A stretch of 64,000 bases of DNA from Rubripirellula lacrimiformis (GTDB taxonomy: Bacteria; Planctomycetota; Planctomycetia; Pirellulales; Pirellulaceae), in the NCBI RefSeq assembly GCF_007741535.1, contig NZ_CP036525.1, positions 5,456,001 through 5,520,000 on the forward strand. Reading direction: 5' to 3'. Every line of letters begins with the position of its first letter. Within the stretch, counting starts at the first letter, position 1. The notes beneath the pieces were generated by a model. The model saw only the letters and a program-made list of their open reading frames with translations. It did not search any database and was not told the DNA's origin. Shown here in pieces: positions 52,902 through 61,592 of the stretch. A program made the translations under genes and the position numbers.

Positions 52902-52943
52902 ATGGCGGTCGCAAGAAGAATCTTGCGGCCGCCATTTTTTTTT
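52902..52943 (+). terminator. Rho-independent terminator of the S1-domain gene
   Basis: ATGGCGGTCGCAAG pairs with CTTGCGGCCGCCAT (one mismatch) over loop AAGAAT and is followed by eight T. It lies 33 bp after the stop codon. Confidence 0.9.
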
Positions 52944-53083
52944 GCGCCACGCCGGCCTCCTGCGCGGATTCCGATCGTTTCGCAACGTCGGTATCGGGCC
53001 GCTCGCTTGCTCTTCAACGCGTTCTCCAGTGCGGATCATCGTGACCAGCACGGTGCGTCAAACGGCCAAACGAGTGATTTTTC

Positions 53084-53113
53084 TTGATCGGCGCCCGCTG
53101 CGTGCCTTACACT
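53084..53113 (+). promoter_or_regulatory. Candidate promoter of the DUF1559 gene
   Basis: TTGATC (53084-53089), 18-bp spacer, TACACT (53108-53113), about 70 bp before the start codon. Partial matches to both consensus boxes only. Confidence 0.4.
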
Positions 53114-53183
53114 CAAAAGCCTCTTCTCTACGCTGCCCCGCCCTTCGCGGCGACGCAGTCTCTTCAAAAATTGGAGGTGTGCG

Positions 53184-54338
53184 ATGCGTTCATCCACTCG
53201 CTTGGCTGGCTATACGCTGGTCGAACTGCTGGTCGTCATTGCGATCATCGGGATCTTGGTCAGCATTTCCGTTCCCGCCGTGATGGAGGCCCGCCGCACG
53301 ATGGCGCGTGCACAATGCGCCGAAAATCTTCGGCAACTGTCTCTGGCGACAATCGGATTTGAATCGACGGCGGGGCACATGCCTGGGTACCTGCAACAGT
53401 TCGGTGAATTTGCTGGCGGCACCGACCCCAGCGATTTTTCGAACTACGGCGGCAACGTCCCACCGCACATCAAGATTGGCGGATGGCCGATCGCGATCAT
53501 GGGATCGCTGGGATACCAACCGGCATACGAACGCTGGAGCTTGGATCGGTACCCGATCATTGCAAACCATCAATCAAGCGTGACACCGACCGAAGATGGC
53601 TATCACGCCTACGCAGCAACCAATATCGAATCATTCATCTGCCCAAGCGCCAGCAACTACCTGGCCACTCGCGGAATCAACCATTACATCGCGAACACGG
53701 GGATGCACGTCGATTCATTTCCAATGACGTACACGCGGCCCGGCCAAGCATCCAGATCGGTCGATTTCTTGAAGTCGTCGAACCGTTCCAACGGAATCTT
53801 CAACAATCAGTACGCTGGCTTTGATGCAGCGGCGCCCACCACGCAGATTCCCACCGGCAAACGATTCCATTCCGACCACTGCAAAGACGGAACCAGCCAG
53901 ACGATGCTGTTGAGCGAGAACAATCAAGCCCAGGCGACCTACCGCACTCGATTGGCCAACGACACGTCTCACCTCACATCGATCGCGACCATCGGCGGCA
54001 ATCGATGGGTGGCATACCCGCCGAAGTCACGCTACGCCCAGGGTGCCGTATTCCACTTCGAAGACCCGCATGCATTTGCCGGGGCTGCACCGGTGGATCC
54101 GATTCACAAGATCAACGGTGGCGATGTCTACATTGATGTAATGACCAACGCCAACGCATCGGACCTGGCTCGCCCCTCGTCGCTCCATACCGGTGGAGTG
54201 AACATGGCGATGGTCGATGGAAGCGTGCGGTTCGTCGGCAATTGGATCGATTACCAAACCTACCAGGCCCTGTTGACCCCAGCAGGCCGCAACAGCGACA
54301 TGCCGAACAACGAGTTCATCCCAGTGGACCTACCGTAA
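53184..54338 (+). CDS. DUF1559 prepilin-like protein with H-X9-DG domain
   Basis: 384 aa. A strong ribosome binding site GGAGGTG sits six bases before ATG 53184. The N-terminus MRSSTRLAGYTLVELLVVIA is a type IV prepilin-like leader (cleavage after Gly9, Glu at mature position 5; Tyr replaces the usual Phe). A hydrophobic helix spans ~11-32. The C-terminal HTGGVNMAMVDGSVRF is the H-X9-DG motif of planctomycete pseudopilin-like DUF1559 proteins, and C-terminal NEFIPVDLP closes it. These are secreted or surface proteins, extremely expanded in planctomycetes; exact role unknown. Confidence 0.95.
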   Translation: MRSSTRLAGYTLVELLVVIAIIGILVSISVPAVMEARRTMARAQCAENLRQLSLATIGFESTAGHMPGYLQQFGEFAGGTDPSDFSNYGGNVPPHIKIGGWPIAIMGSLGYQPAYERWSLDRYPIIANHQSSVTPTEDGYHAYAATNIESFICPSASNYLATRGINHYIANTGMHVDSFPMTYTRPGQASRSVDFLKSSNRSNGIFNNQYAGFDAAAPTTQIPTGKRFHSDHCKDGTSQTMLLSENNQAQATYRTRLANDTSHLTSIATIGGNRWVAYPPKSRYAQGAVFHFEDPHAFAGAAPVDPIHKINGGDVYIDVMTNANASDLARPSSLHTGGVNMAMVDGSVRFVGNWIDYQTYQALLTPAGRNSDMPNNEFIPVDLP

Positions 54339-54758
54339 CGCGGCCGCCGCAACCGGGTGCGTCAGAACGGCATCGATCGCACCGCGAGGTATGTAGGCCG
54401 GATCAAGGAGCGCAGCGACGCGGATCCGGCAATCGACGATCACAGGAAACGCAAACGGATGCCGGAACAGCGCTTCGCTTGTTTCGGCCTACGCTGTTTC
54501 GGCTTAGGGGGGTGGGACCTCCGAAAGGCTTGATGGGTTGTCGATTTCGTCGTTCTTTCGAGGGCATTTTTTTTGGGGGGGGATTCCCGGCGGGTCACAA
54601 TGCACACTGGCGGGCGCACTCTGCTACTTTCCATCCGCTAGGACTGTCTTGACGCGGTTTGCCCGCAAATCGTACCGTTTGCCGATACTGAGCCCGAAAC
54701 TCGCTCGTCCTAGGCGGATCCTACGATTTTCTCTCCAGCGTCCTACCGTCTGATTGCG
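54339..54758. other. Intergenic with REP-like palindromes
   Basis: 420 bp. Contains the REP-like element 54393-54492 and a T8G8 homopolymer junction at 54567-54582. No supported gene. Confidence 0.6.
54393..54492. repeat. REP-like element with nested inverted repeats
   Basis: GTAGGCCG (54393-54400) is mirrored by CGGCCTAC (54485-54492), and inside it GCCGGATC (54397-54404) by GATCCGGC (54423-54430). Short G+C-rich palindromes of this kind between genes resemble REP sequences. Confidence 0.6.
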
Positions 54759-55607
54759 TTGCTCGCGTCTGCGTTGTGGGTAGGCGGCTGCGCCAATTGG
54801 AAAGAAAATTCATCCGTCGACGCATTGACGAGCGCTTCCAGGAACCCTCCCGCCGGCCAGCGGCGAATTGGCGAATCCAAAAAGTCGATCGTGCTGGACG
54901 TTGAATTTGTCAACATCAAGGTAGATCAGACGGATCCCGACCAAGCCGCATCGCTGTGGCAGTGGGTGGACGAAACGCCCATCGACGTGCATTTGCGAAG
55001 CCGATTGATCGACAACGGACTTCGCGTGGGAGTCGTCAGCAGCGACGAACGGTTCCGCCAACGGCTATCAGCGATCGCGTCCGACCACGACGCGCTGGAC
55101 AATTTTCTGGCCAGCGCCGCGGTCGCCAGCGATGTTTCGCGAGGTGAGAAACGGATTCCGATGCGAATCGGCAAACGGTACGAGCTGAATCTGCGTACTC
55201 CGATCGAAGGCCAGCATGTGGCGATGGCTCGCATCGGCGACCAAACCATCGGCCGAACGCTCAACAACGCTCAATACCTCATGGCGGTCCACCCGATCCA
55301 GATGACCGGACAACAGCAGATCATGCTGAAACTTCGCACCGAAATCCAACATGGCGAGATGCGCCAAAAATGGATCGGCAGCGATTCGGCGATCCGCATC
55401 GACCAGCGACGCGAAACCTGGTCCATCCCATCGCTGGACCTAGACATCGAAGCGGCACAGGGCGACATGATCGTGATCGCCCCCACTTGGCCACTGACGG
55501 GACTGGCCAAACGCATGTTGGCCGGCCTGAACGCCGACAACCAGGAAGAACAGATCGTCGTCCTGATCCGGATCGATCGGGTCCCAACCGCGATCGACCA
55601 ACTGTAA
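54759..55607 (+). CDS. Probable lipoprotein of unknown function
   Basis: About 282 aa counted from TTG 54759. The start is uncertain because the frame is open back to a stop at 54711 without ATG or GTG, and the stretch YRLIALLASALWVGGC gives a full lipoprotein signal with lipobox VGGC only if translation begins upstream of 54759 (CTG 54750 or ATT 54726). The mature part has no known motif: VLDVEFVNIKVD, DETPIDVHLRSRLIDNGLRV, RYELNLRTPIEGQHVAMARI and MIVIAPTWPLTGL. Probably attached to a membrane facing the periplasm. A terminator shared with the convergent trigger factor gene follows. Confidence 0.65.
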   Translation: MLASALWVGGCANWKENSSVDALTSASRNPPAGQRRIGESKKSIVLDVEFVNIKVDQTDPDQAASLWQWVDETPIDVHLRSRLIDNGLRVGVVSSDERFRQRLSAIASDHDALDNFLASAAVASDVSRGEKRIPMRIGKRYELNLRTPIEGQHVAMARIGDQTIGRTLNNAQYLMAVHPIQMTGQQQIMLKLRTEIQHGEMRQKWIGSDSAIRIDQRRETWSIPSLDLDIEAAQGDMIVIAPTWPLTGLAKRMLAGLNADNQEEQIVVLIRIDRVPTAIDQL

Positions 55608-55742
55608 CGCGGCAGATCGCACCCGACGGATCGCGGTAGTCCGCGGCCACGACGGATCGATTACGGCCAGGCAGCGCGTCACAAACAGCAGTCCGCAGTG
55701 CACCGCCATCCACACCTACGGTGATGCCGCCCACCCGAGCAC

Positions 55743-55782
55743 AAAAAAACCTCGACCAGAAAATCTGATCGAGGCTTTTTTG
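55743..55782. terminator. Bidirectional terminator between the lipoprotein and tig
   Basis: AAAAAAACCTCGACCAGA-AAA-TCTGATCGAGG-CTTTTTT: an 11-bp stem (one G-T pair) with A and T runs at both ends, so it can serve both convergent genes. Confidence 0.9.
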
Positions 55783-55819
55783 TAGGGATGAGATCGATTT
55801 GCGATCAAACGCAAACAGA

Positions 55820-57328
55820 TCAGTCTTCGGTGTCGCGTTCGGTCGGCTTCTTTTCGGTGTCCGGAGCCGAACCGTCATCGTACTTGGCGGTTGGGATGAC
55901 TTCGGCATCCTTGGTCGGCAGAACGTTGTGATAGACGGCGAATTCGCTGCCTTCTTCACCGGTCTTCTTGTCGACAGGTTCTTCGGTGACCTTGGCACTT
56001 TCGACAACCAATTCGATGACCTTACGTTCAACGATTTGATTTCGCAGTGCATCCATCTGGCCCTGCTTTTCCAGACGAGCGCGAACGCGTCGTTCTGGCA
56101 TATCGCTTTGTTGAGCGATCAGGGCGATTTCAGCAGCGTAATCAGCTTCCTCGGCGTCGATCTTCTCTTCTTCGGCGATCTGTTCCAGGATGAAGTGTTC
56201 ACGCAGAGCCGACTCGGTGGTGGCCTGTGCGTTTTGGCGGGACGCGTTGACGAAGCGACGGATCATATCGTCATCGAATCCGCTACGGCGAAGTTCCAGA
56301 ACTTTACGTTCCAGTTCGCGTGCGGTTTGGCGACGAACCAGTGTGGCCGGCAATTCGAAGTCGGCTGACCCGGTCAACAGATCCACGACGGTCTTGCGAA
56401 CCGCTTGTTGAGTGCGGTAGTCGGCTTGGCGAGTCAGCGAGTCGCGGACGAAATCACGCAGCTCTTGCTCGGATTCGAAGTCGCCCAATTCACCCAAGAA
56501 CTCTTCGGTCATCTCGGGCAATTCAAGCTTCAGCACTTCGACGACGTGGAATTCGGCATCCACTTCTTGGCCTTGCATGGCTTCGTCGGACGCACCGTCG
56601 GCGACCTTGACTTTCCCCTTGCGGGTTTCGCCTTCTTTGACGCCAGTCATCAGGCTGCCGAAATCTTCGCAAACGCCGTCCGAAAGGCTCAGACGATCGT
56701 TCAGGTCGACACGTTCTTCGTCCATCGTCGAAAGAACTTTGCCGTCCTTCTTGAACTTGGCGGTGATCAACAGCTTGTCGCCGGTTTCCGCTGGAGCGTC
56801 GGTGCCTTCGAGCGAACCGTAACGAGCCAAGACTCGGTCCAATGCTTCTTGAACGTCTTCGTCGGCGATTTCTTCGACAGGTTTGTTCAGGCTCATCCCC
56901 TTCCACTCGGGCGTCTTGAATTCAGGACGCACTTCGATTTGGAACTGGAATTTAAAATCGCCCGACGCGGGAATCTTGATCGAGTTGTAGTCGAAGTCAG
57001 GTTCACCGATTGCGTTGAAGCTGTCGTCTTCGGTGACTTGGGCCAAGCTGTCCATCAACAGCGCGCCTTTGACCTGTTCTTCAACACGGTCGCGGAATTG
57101 CTTTTCGACCAACTTGCGTGGTGCACGACCACTGCGGAAACCGGGCACTTGTGCCTCGGGAACCAATTCGTCGTAAGCGTCTTTGAGGTACCGCTCTACC
57201 TCGGAGTGCGGAATCGTGACGATAACCTCGCGCAAACATGCTTGCGGGCTTTCGACTTTGATTTCCAACTTCAGCGGTGCCTTTTCTTCAGCGACGTCGG
57301 TGAGTTGGTTCTCGGTAGAGGTGGACAT
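55820..57328 (-). CDS. tig: Trigger factor (ribosome-associated chaperone/PPIase)
   Basis: 502 aa from ATG 57328 (MSTSTENQLTDVAEEKAPL). N-terminal ribosome-binding domain with the VPGFRSGRAPRKLVEK signature around residue 65. The middle (about 170-260) is an FKBP-like PPIase domain (GDKLLITAKFKKDGKVL, MTGVKEGETRKGKVKVA). The C-terminal helical arm region runs to ~470 (LRRSGFDDDMIRRF, RARLEKQGQMDALRNQIVER) and an acidic-polar tail follows. It binds the ribosome exit tunnel and assists nascent chains in the cytosol. Typical length is about 430-480 aa; the tail accounts for the rest. No clp genes follow, unlike the tig-clpP-clpX order of many bacteria. Confidence 0.95.
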   Translation of the reverse strand: MSTSTENQLTDVAEEKAPLKLEIKVESPQACLREVIVTIPHSEVERYLKDAYDELVPEAQVPGFRSGRAPRKLVEKQFRDRVEEQVKGALLMDSLAQVTEDDSFNAIGEPDFDYNSIKIPASGDFKFQFQIEVRPEFKTPEWKGMSLNKPVEEIADEDVQEALDRVLARYGSLEGTDAPAETGDKLLITAKFKKDGKVLSTMDEERVDLNDRLSLSDGVCEDFGSLMTGVKEGETRKGKVKVADGASDEAMQGQEVDAEFHVVEVLKLELPEMTEEFLGELGDFESEQELRDFVRDSLTRQADYRTQQAVRKTVVDLLTGSADFELPATLVRRQTARELERKVLELRRSGFDDDMIRRFVNASRQNAQATTESALREHFILEQIAEEEKIDAEEADYAAEIALIAQQSDMPERRVRARLEKQGQMDALRNQIVERKVIELVVESAKVTEEPVDKKTGEEGSEFAVYHNVLPTKDAEVIPTAKYDDGSAPDTEKKPTERDTED

Positions 57329-58071
57329 CGGCGCGAAAGCCCTCGGTTTCAATTATGTATGGCTGCAGTGGGATAGCTGGACGTCGCCATCCGCGGCGTC
57401 GTCGATTCAACCCGGCAGTTTAGCGAGAAATGACGAAAATCAGCAAGCGGGGTCGTACCAGCATTTCCAAACGTTTCTCAACCAAGCGTCTCGGCAGCCC
57501 GATTCAGCCCCCCCGGATTGCCAAATCAGATGCCAAAAAGGCGGGTTTGCCCGTGATTCCCGTCCCAAACCTGGGCATCGGTTCAGCCCCCGGCGTCCCA
57601 GCAAGCGGATCCGGCACCTGTATGCTGCTGTTTCTTAAGTTGCAATTCGTTTCGGAGGCAGGGACGATGCCTTGTACATTTTCGTAGCCGACTGACCCGG
57701 CGCGGCCTGATGGGCACGCGGCCAAACGACGAACACACGATCGACACCCGACGAACACGCGATCATTCCCGAGCCACACGCCTTGGGCCGTCCCCACGCT
57801 CCATTCCACTACCTCTGTTACCTCTCTCATTTCATCATCGAGCGGTGTAGGCAGTGTCCCTCGCGTTTCAACATTTCTGCAATGCGCAAACCAAACCAGC
57901 ATGCGAATGAAACAGGATCACGCCGAAATTTTTTTAGCGGTCGAATTCGCTCGGACGACCTTCGGCCGGCCGATCGTGCTTTGCCCACACCTCTGTTTCG
58001 CCGTAATCAGTACAAACGGACTCAAATTGGACGCTCTGAGAGGCGTTCAAAAAAAGGATGTCAAAGAGGCC
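57329..58071. other. Intergenic upstream of trigger factor and tRNA-Gly
   Basis: Over 700 bp with no convincing gene on either strand. It should hold the trigger factor promoter near 57329-57430, which I cannot pin down. Confidence 0.5.
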
Positions 58072-58099
58072 TTGCCGAGTAGCCGACGACTTCTATAAT
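58072..58099 (+). promoter_or_regulatory. Sigma70-type promoter of tRNA-Gly
   Basis: TTGCCG (58072-58077), a 16-bp spacer and perfect TATAAT (58094-58099), 45 bp before the tRNA 5' end; same layout as the tRNA-Asp promoter here. Confidence 0.75.
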
Positions 58100-58143
58100 C
58101 TGCCTCTCACAAGCAAGTGACGTCCGTCACTCAAGAGTGCTCA

Positions 58144-58216
58144 GCGGCTGTAGCTCAGTTGGTAGAGCATCACGTTGCCAACGTGATTGTCGTCGGTTCG
58201 AATCCGATCAGCCGCT
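58144..58216 (+). tRNA. tRNA-Gly (anticodon GCC)
   Basis: 73 nt. Acceptor GCGGCTG/CAGCCGC perfect; D arm GCTC/GAGC; anticodon stem TCACG/CGTGA with loop TTGCCAA, anticodon GCC; T arm GTCGG TTCGAAT CCGAT; discriminator T. CCA is not encoded. A T-rich stretch follows. Confidence 0.95.
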
Positions 58217-58739
58217 CTCTTTTTCTTTTGTCTTGTCCGCCCGCATTCATCGCGGGCCGAAACCACCCCGAGTGGTTTCTCCACTTCCCTTAACGATCAA
58301 GTGGATGCCGCAGGACCCCGATTTTCCGATTCGGATATCGATCCTTCGAAACGTGTGCTGGCCAACCCCAGGACGGTTTGTCGACTGAATCCAGTTTCCA
58401 ATCTGAATGCGAGCCATTCGGGCAATAGCCCCGGTTCCTGGGTGGAGCGACCGAGGCTTTCGCCGAACGGCTCGTTCAATCGACAAACCGGTGACGGATT
58501 TCGCCCTGGCCCCGCTTTCCGGTAAACTGTTCCCAGCGAACTGAGGCTGCTGCCCCTACCGAAAAAAGCAGCTCAGCGTTAGAAAAGTGACAGACTCGAA
58601 TGCCGCCTGTGCGGATTCGTTTCGTATCGCAACCACGACTGATTGACCACGTCTGGACCTGCATCGCCAAGCGTCCAGATACACCCGGGCGCATCGTCGC
58701 CTCCCTCGGTTCACACCGAACCCGGAAATTGGATAGTCC
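58217..58739. other. Intergenic between tRNA-Gly and the KAS III gene
   Basis: 523 bp without a convincing gene; short frames on both strands are shadows. The promoter of the downstream gene is not identified. Confidence 0.5.
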
Positions 58740-59735
58740 GTGCCGTACGCCCAAATCGGAAAGATCGCCGTTCATTTGCCCGAGCGAGTGGAAACCAACG
58801 CCATGCTGGCCGAGGAATACCCGCGCTGGGACCTGCCGCTGATCGAAGAAAAGACAGGCATCCGCCAGCGTCATATCGCGGCCCCGGATGAAACGGCAAG
58901 CGACCTGGCTGTGGCAGCCGCTGAAAAACTGTTCGACTCCGGTGCAATCGACCGTAACGACGTCGATTTTTTGCTGCTGTGCACCCAGACGCCCGACTAT
59001 CCGCTGCCGACCACAAGCTGTTTGATCCAGGACCGACTAGGCCTGCCGACCCGCTGCGGTGCGATCGACTTTAACCTTGGCTGCAGCGGATTTGTGTATG
59101 GGTTGGCGGTTGCCGACGGCCTGATCCAAAGCCGTGCTGCCAAAAACATCCTGCTGCTGACCGCCGAAACGTATTCCAAATACATCGACCAGGATGACCG
59201 CAGCCTACGGACGATCTTTGGTGACGCCGCGGCCGCAACATTGATCACCCCCGGCGAAACGCCGTCGCTTTGGGGATTCCAATTCGGCAGCGACGGTAGC
59301 GGCGGTGACATGTTGATGGTGGGTGATGGTGGAGCACGACCAGCATCCGATGCGATCAAACCACGGCACCGAAAACGCTGGAAGAGCCGCCTGTATATGG
59401 ATGGCCCCAGCCTGATCAATTTCACGGTCGACGCGATCCCAAGGTTGATCGACGAAATCTTAGAGGAAAACGGCCTGTCGGACGCCGGCATCGACAAATA
59501 CTTGATGCACCAAGCGACCTGGAAAATGTTGGACCAGCTTCGCAGTCGGATGAACGTGTCCGACGATCGACTGCCAATCGACATGGTGGACGTAGGCAAT
59601 ACAGTGTCCTGCACGCTGCCAATCCTGATTGACCAATTACGCAGCAAAGGCGAATTGAAGTCGGGCCAAACCAACATGCTGGTCGGATTTGGCGTCGGTC
59701 TTTCGTGGGCTGGATGCCTGTGGAAAGAAGCCTAG
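58740..59735 (+). CDS. 3-oxoacyl-ACP synthase III (KAS III) family protein
   Basis: 331 aa starting at GTG 58740 (MPYAQIGKIAVHLPERVETN). The catalytic triad of the KAS III fold is intact: Cys115 in FNLGCSGFVYGL, His257 in MHQATWKM, Asn287 in DVGNTVSCTLP. The family opens fatty acid synthesis by condensing acetyl-CoA with malonyl-ACP; relatives make other beta-ketoacyl products, so a housekeeping FabH role is not certain. There is no neighbouring fab operon. GGATAG upstream of the start is a weak ribosome binding site. Confidence 0.88.
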   Translation: MPYAQIGKIAVHLPERVETNAMLAEEYPRWDLPLIEEKTGIRQRHIAAPDETASDLAVAAAEKLFDSGAIDRNDVDFLLLCTQTPDYPLPTTSCLIQDRLGLPTRCGAIDFNLGCSGFVYGLAVADGLIQSRAAKNILLLTAETYSKYIDQDDRSLRTIFGDAAAATLITPGETPSLWGFQFGSDGSGGDMLMVGDGGARPASDAIKPRHRKRWKSRLYMDGPSLINFTVDAIPRLIDEILEENGLSDAGIDKYLMHQATWKMLDQLRSRMNVSDDRLPIDMVDVGNTVSCTLPILIDQLRSKGELKSGQTNMLVGFGVGLSWAGCLWKEA

Positions 59736-60003
59736 GGCCCGCGGCGGACGTTCTCTATCGCGCGGCAGCGGAAAAAAACGCGGCGGCATCCGTGATGCCG
59801 TCGGCGGTAGCGAGAGTGGCAAGCCTGGAACGCGGCGTCCGAATGAACGAGATACACCAGCTAGCGGTGGACTGGTCCGCGTCGATCGGAAAGTTTGGAT
59901 GGGAATATCGGGTTCGGTGAACAACCCGCACGTCGCTTCCGCCTATACTTCGGAATAACCCACAACGATCCGCCCATCTTCTCATTTTCCGGGGTATCGA
60001 CCC

Positions 60004-60675
60004 ATGGCCACGAATCTTTCCGGCCGGCTACTGATCGCTTCACCATATTTAAGCGACGGAAATTTCCTGAGGTCGGTCGTCTTTGTGATCCGCCATGATG
60101 TCGAAGGCGCCTTTGGTTTGACGATCAACCGCCCGACCGAACGACGCTTCCGAGACTTGGTGGAACTGTCCCCCGCGGAGGGCAATCCCCGCTGCGACGA
60201 CGAGATTTACCGCGGCGGACCAGTCGAAGGACCGCTGCTGGCACTGCACGATCTGGCGGGCGTCGGCGAACCGTGCGGCCCCTACGATGCCGCCGGAAAA
60301 CCGCTCAGCCCCGGGCAAACCTACAGCGAAGCGTCCAAGTTCACCCTGCACGAATTCCCTGCTGAACCGTGGGGATCGATGTCGATCGAACTGGGCAACC
60401 CACCGGCCTGGATCACCGGCGATGACGACCATCTGCGGATTCTGCTGCGACGGCCCGACGCCAGAGTCCGGTACGTGGCTCATTACAGCGGTTGGGGCCC
60501 CGGCCAACTGGACGAAGAACTGCGAGTGGGCGGATGGCTAGCAGGCGATGCGGATCCCGATATCATTTTCGGAGACCCTGATCTGTGTTGGGAAAAAGCG
60601 GTCCGACAGTGCGGACACGATATCCTGACGGAAATCGCACCCGGTGTACGCTTCGGTGACCCTGACCTGAACTGA
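60004..60675 (+). CDS. YqgE/AlgH family protein (UPF0301/DUF179)
   Basis: 223 aa. The N-terminus MATNLSGRLLIASPYLSDGN then FLRSVVFVIRHDVEGAFGLTI matches the start of the AlgH/YqgE family, whose conserved region continues with YRGGPVEGPLLALHD and the C-terminal HYSGWGPGQLDEELRVGGWL. Family length is about 190-200 aa; the extra tail here runs after the GGWL block. Function is unclear although a role in transcription of alginate genes has been proposed in Pseudomonas. The stop codon lies in a short CTGAA repeat (60664-60683). Start ATG 60004 fits family length. Confidence 0.92.
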   Translation: MATNLSGRLLIASPYLSDGNFLRSVVFVIRHDVEGAFGLTINRPTERRFRDLVELSPAEGNPRCDDEIYRGGPVEGPLLALHDLAGVGEPCGPYDAAGKPLSPGQTYSEASKFTLHEFPAEPWGSMSIELGNPPAWITGDDDHLRILLRRPDARVRYVAHYSGWGPGQLDEELRVGGWLAGDADPDIIFGDPDLCWEKAVRQCGHDILTEIAPGVRFGDPDLN

Positions 60676-60775
60676 ACTGAACTGATCGACGTCAAAGTGA
60701 CCTCGATCGCGACACTGTTTTTTCTCGTCCTCCGCCCCTGGCGATCGCACCCTGACCGTTTAGGAATTTGATTCG

Positions 60776-61570
60776 ATGCGACGCTTTGCCATTGGCGATG
60801 TGCATGGATGCTCCAAAGCACTACGAACGCTGATCGAGACCATTGCCCCCACCCCAGAAGACGAACTGGTGTTCCTGGGCGATTACGTTGACCGCGGCCC
60901 CGATAGCCGCGACGTCGTCGATCAGGTGATCGCGCTTCAGAATCGCTGCCGAGTGGTGACGCTGCGTGGCAACCACGAAATCATGCTGCAGGGCGTGGCA
61001 CGGGGCGGCCTTAGCGACACGGTTTGGCTGGCCAACGGCGGACAAGCCACGGTCAGCAGTTACGGGGGAAGCCTGGACAAACTGCCAGCGAACCACCACG
61101 AATTTTTCATGGATTTGCTTCCCTACTACGAGACCGCAAAACACATCTTTGTCCACGCTGGCTACCTGCCGAACCTAAGCATGCCAGCGCAAGAAGAAAT
61201 GACGCTCTACTGGAACCACCTGCCCACGCCGGTGCCCCCGCCCCATCAAAGTGGCAAACGTGTGATCGTCGGGCACACCCCGCAGCCTGACAATCGGATC
61301 CTGGATGCAGGGCACTTGGTTTGCATCGACACCTACTGCTTTGGCGGTGGTTGCTTGACGGCGATGGATGTTGAAACCGGCGACATGATCCAAACGAATC
61401 GTCACGGTCACGTGCAACGACCGCCGATTTTATCGGCCGCACTTACCGCCAAGAAGATCGGCAAATCGATTACGAAGTTTTGTCGGCAACGCTTTGGAAA
61501 CAAAACGCAGGACCTCAGCGCTCGCGAAGACAGACACCACCTGTTCGCCGACCGGTTCCCATCTAGCTAG
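60776..61570 (+). CDS. Metallophosphoesterase, PP2A/PrpA/ApaH-like
   Basis: 264 aa. The metal-binding motifs of PPP phosphatases are in order: GDVHG (7-11), GDYVDRG (35-41), GNHE (65-68), VHAG (about 125) and GHT (about 158), consistent with a two-metal active site. It may be a serine/threonine protein phosphatase or a dinucleoside polyphosphate hydrolase; the sequence alone does not separate these. The C-terminus (~220-264) is basic and probably not part of the catalytic fold. It lies 100 bp behind the YqgE gene on the same strand and the two could be co-transcribed. Confidence 0.9.
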   Translation: MRRFAIGDVHGCSKALRTLIETIAPTPEDELVFLGDYVDRGPDSRDVVDQVIALQNRCRVVTLRGNHEIMLQGVARGGLSDTVWLANGGQATVSSYGGSLDKLPANHHEFFMDLLPYYETAKHIFVHAGYLPNLSMPAQEEMTLYWNHLPTPVPPPHQSGKRVIVGHTPQPDNRILDAGHLVCIDTYCFGGGCLTAMDVETGDMIQTNRHGHVQRPPILSAALTAKKIGKSITKFCRQRFGNKTQDLSAREDRHHLFADRFPSS

Positions 61571-61592
61571 CGCCGCGGAACACTCGCGGTGG

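Noticed and set aside
56405-57376. 323-codon plus-strand frame
   Set aside because: Lies opposite trigger factor, which has clear domains; its composition is an antisense artefact.
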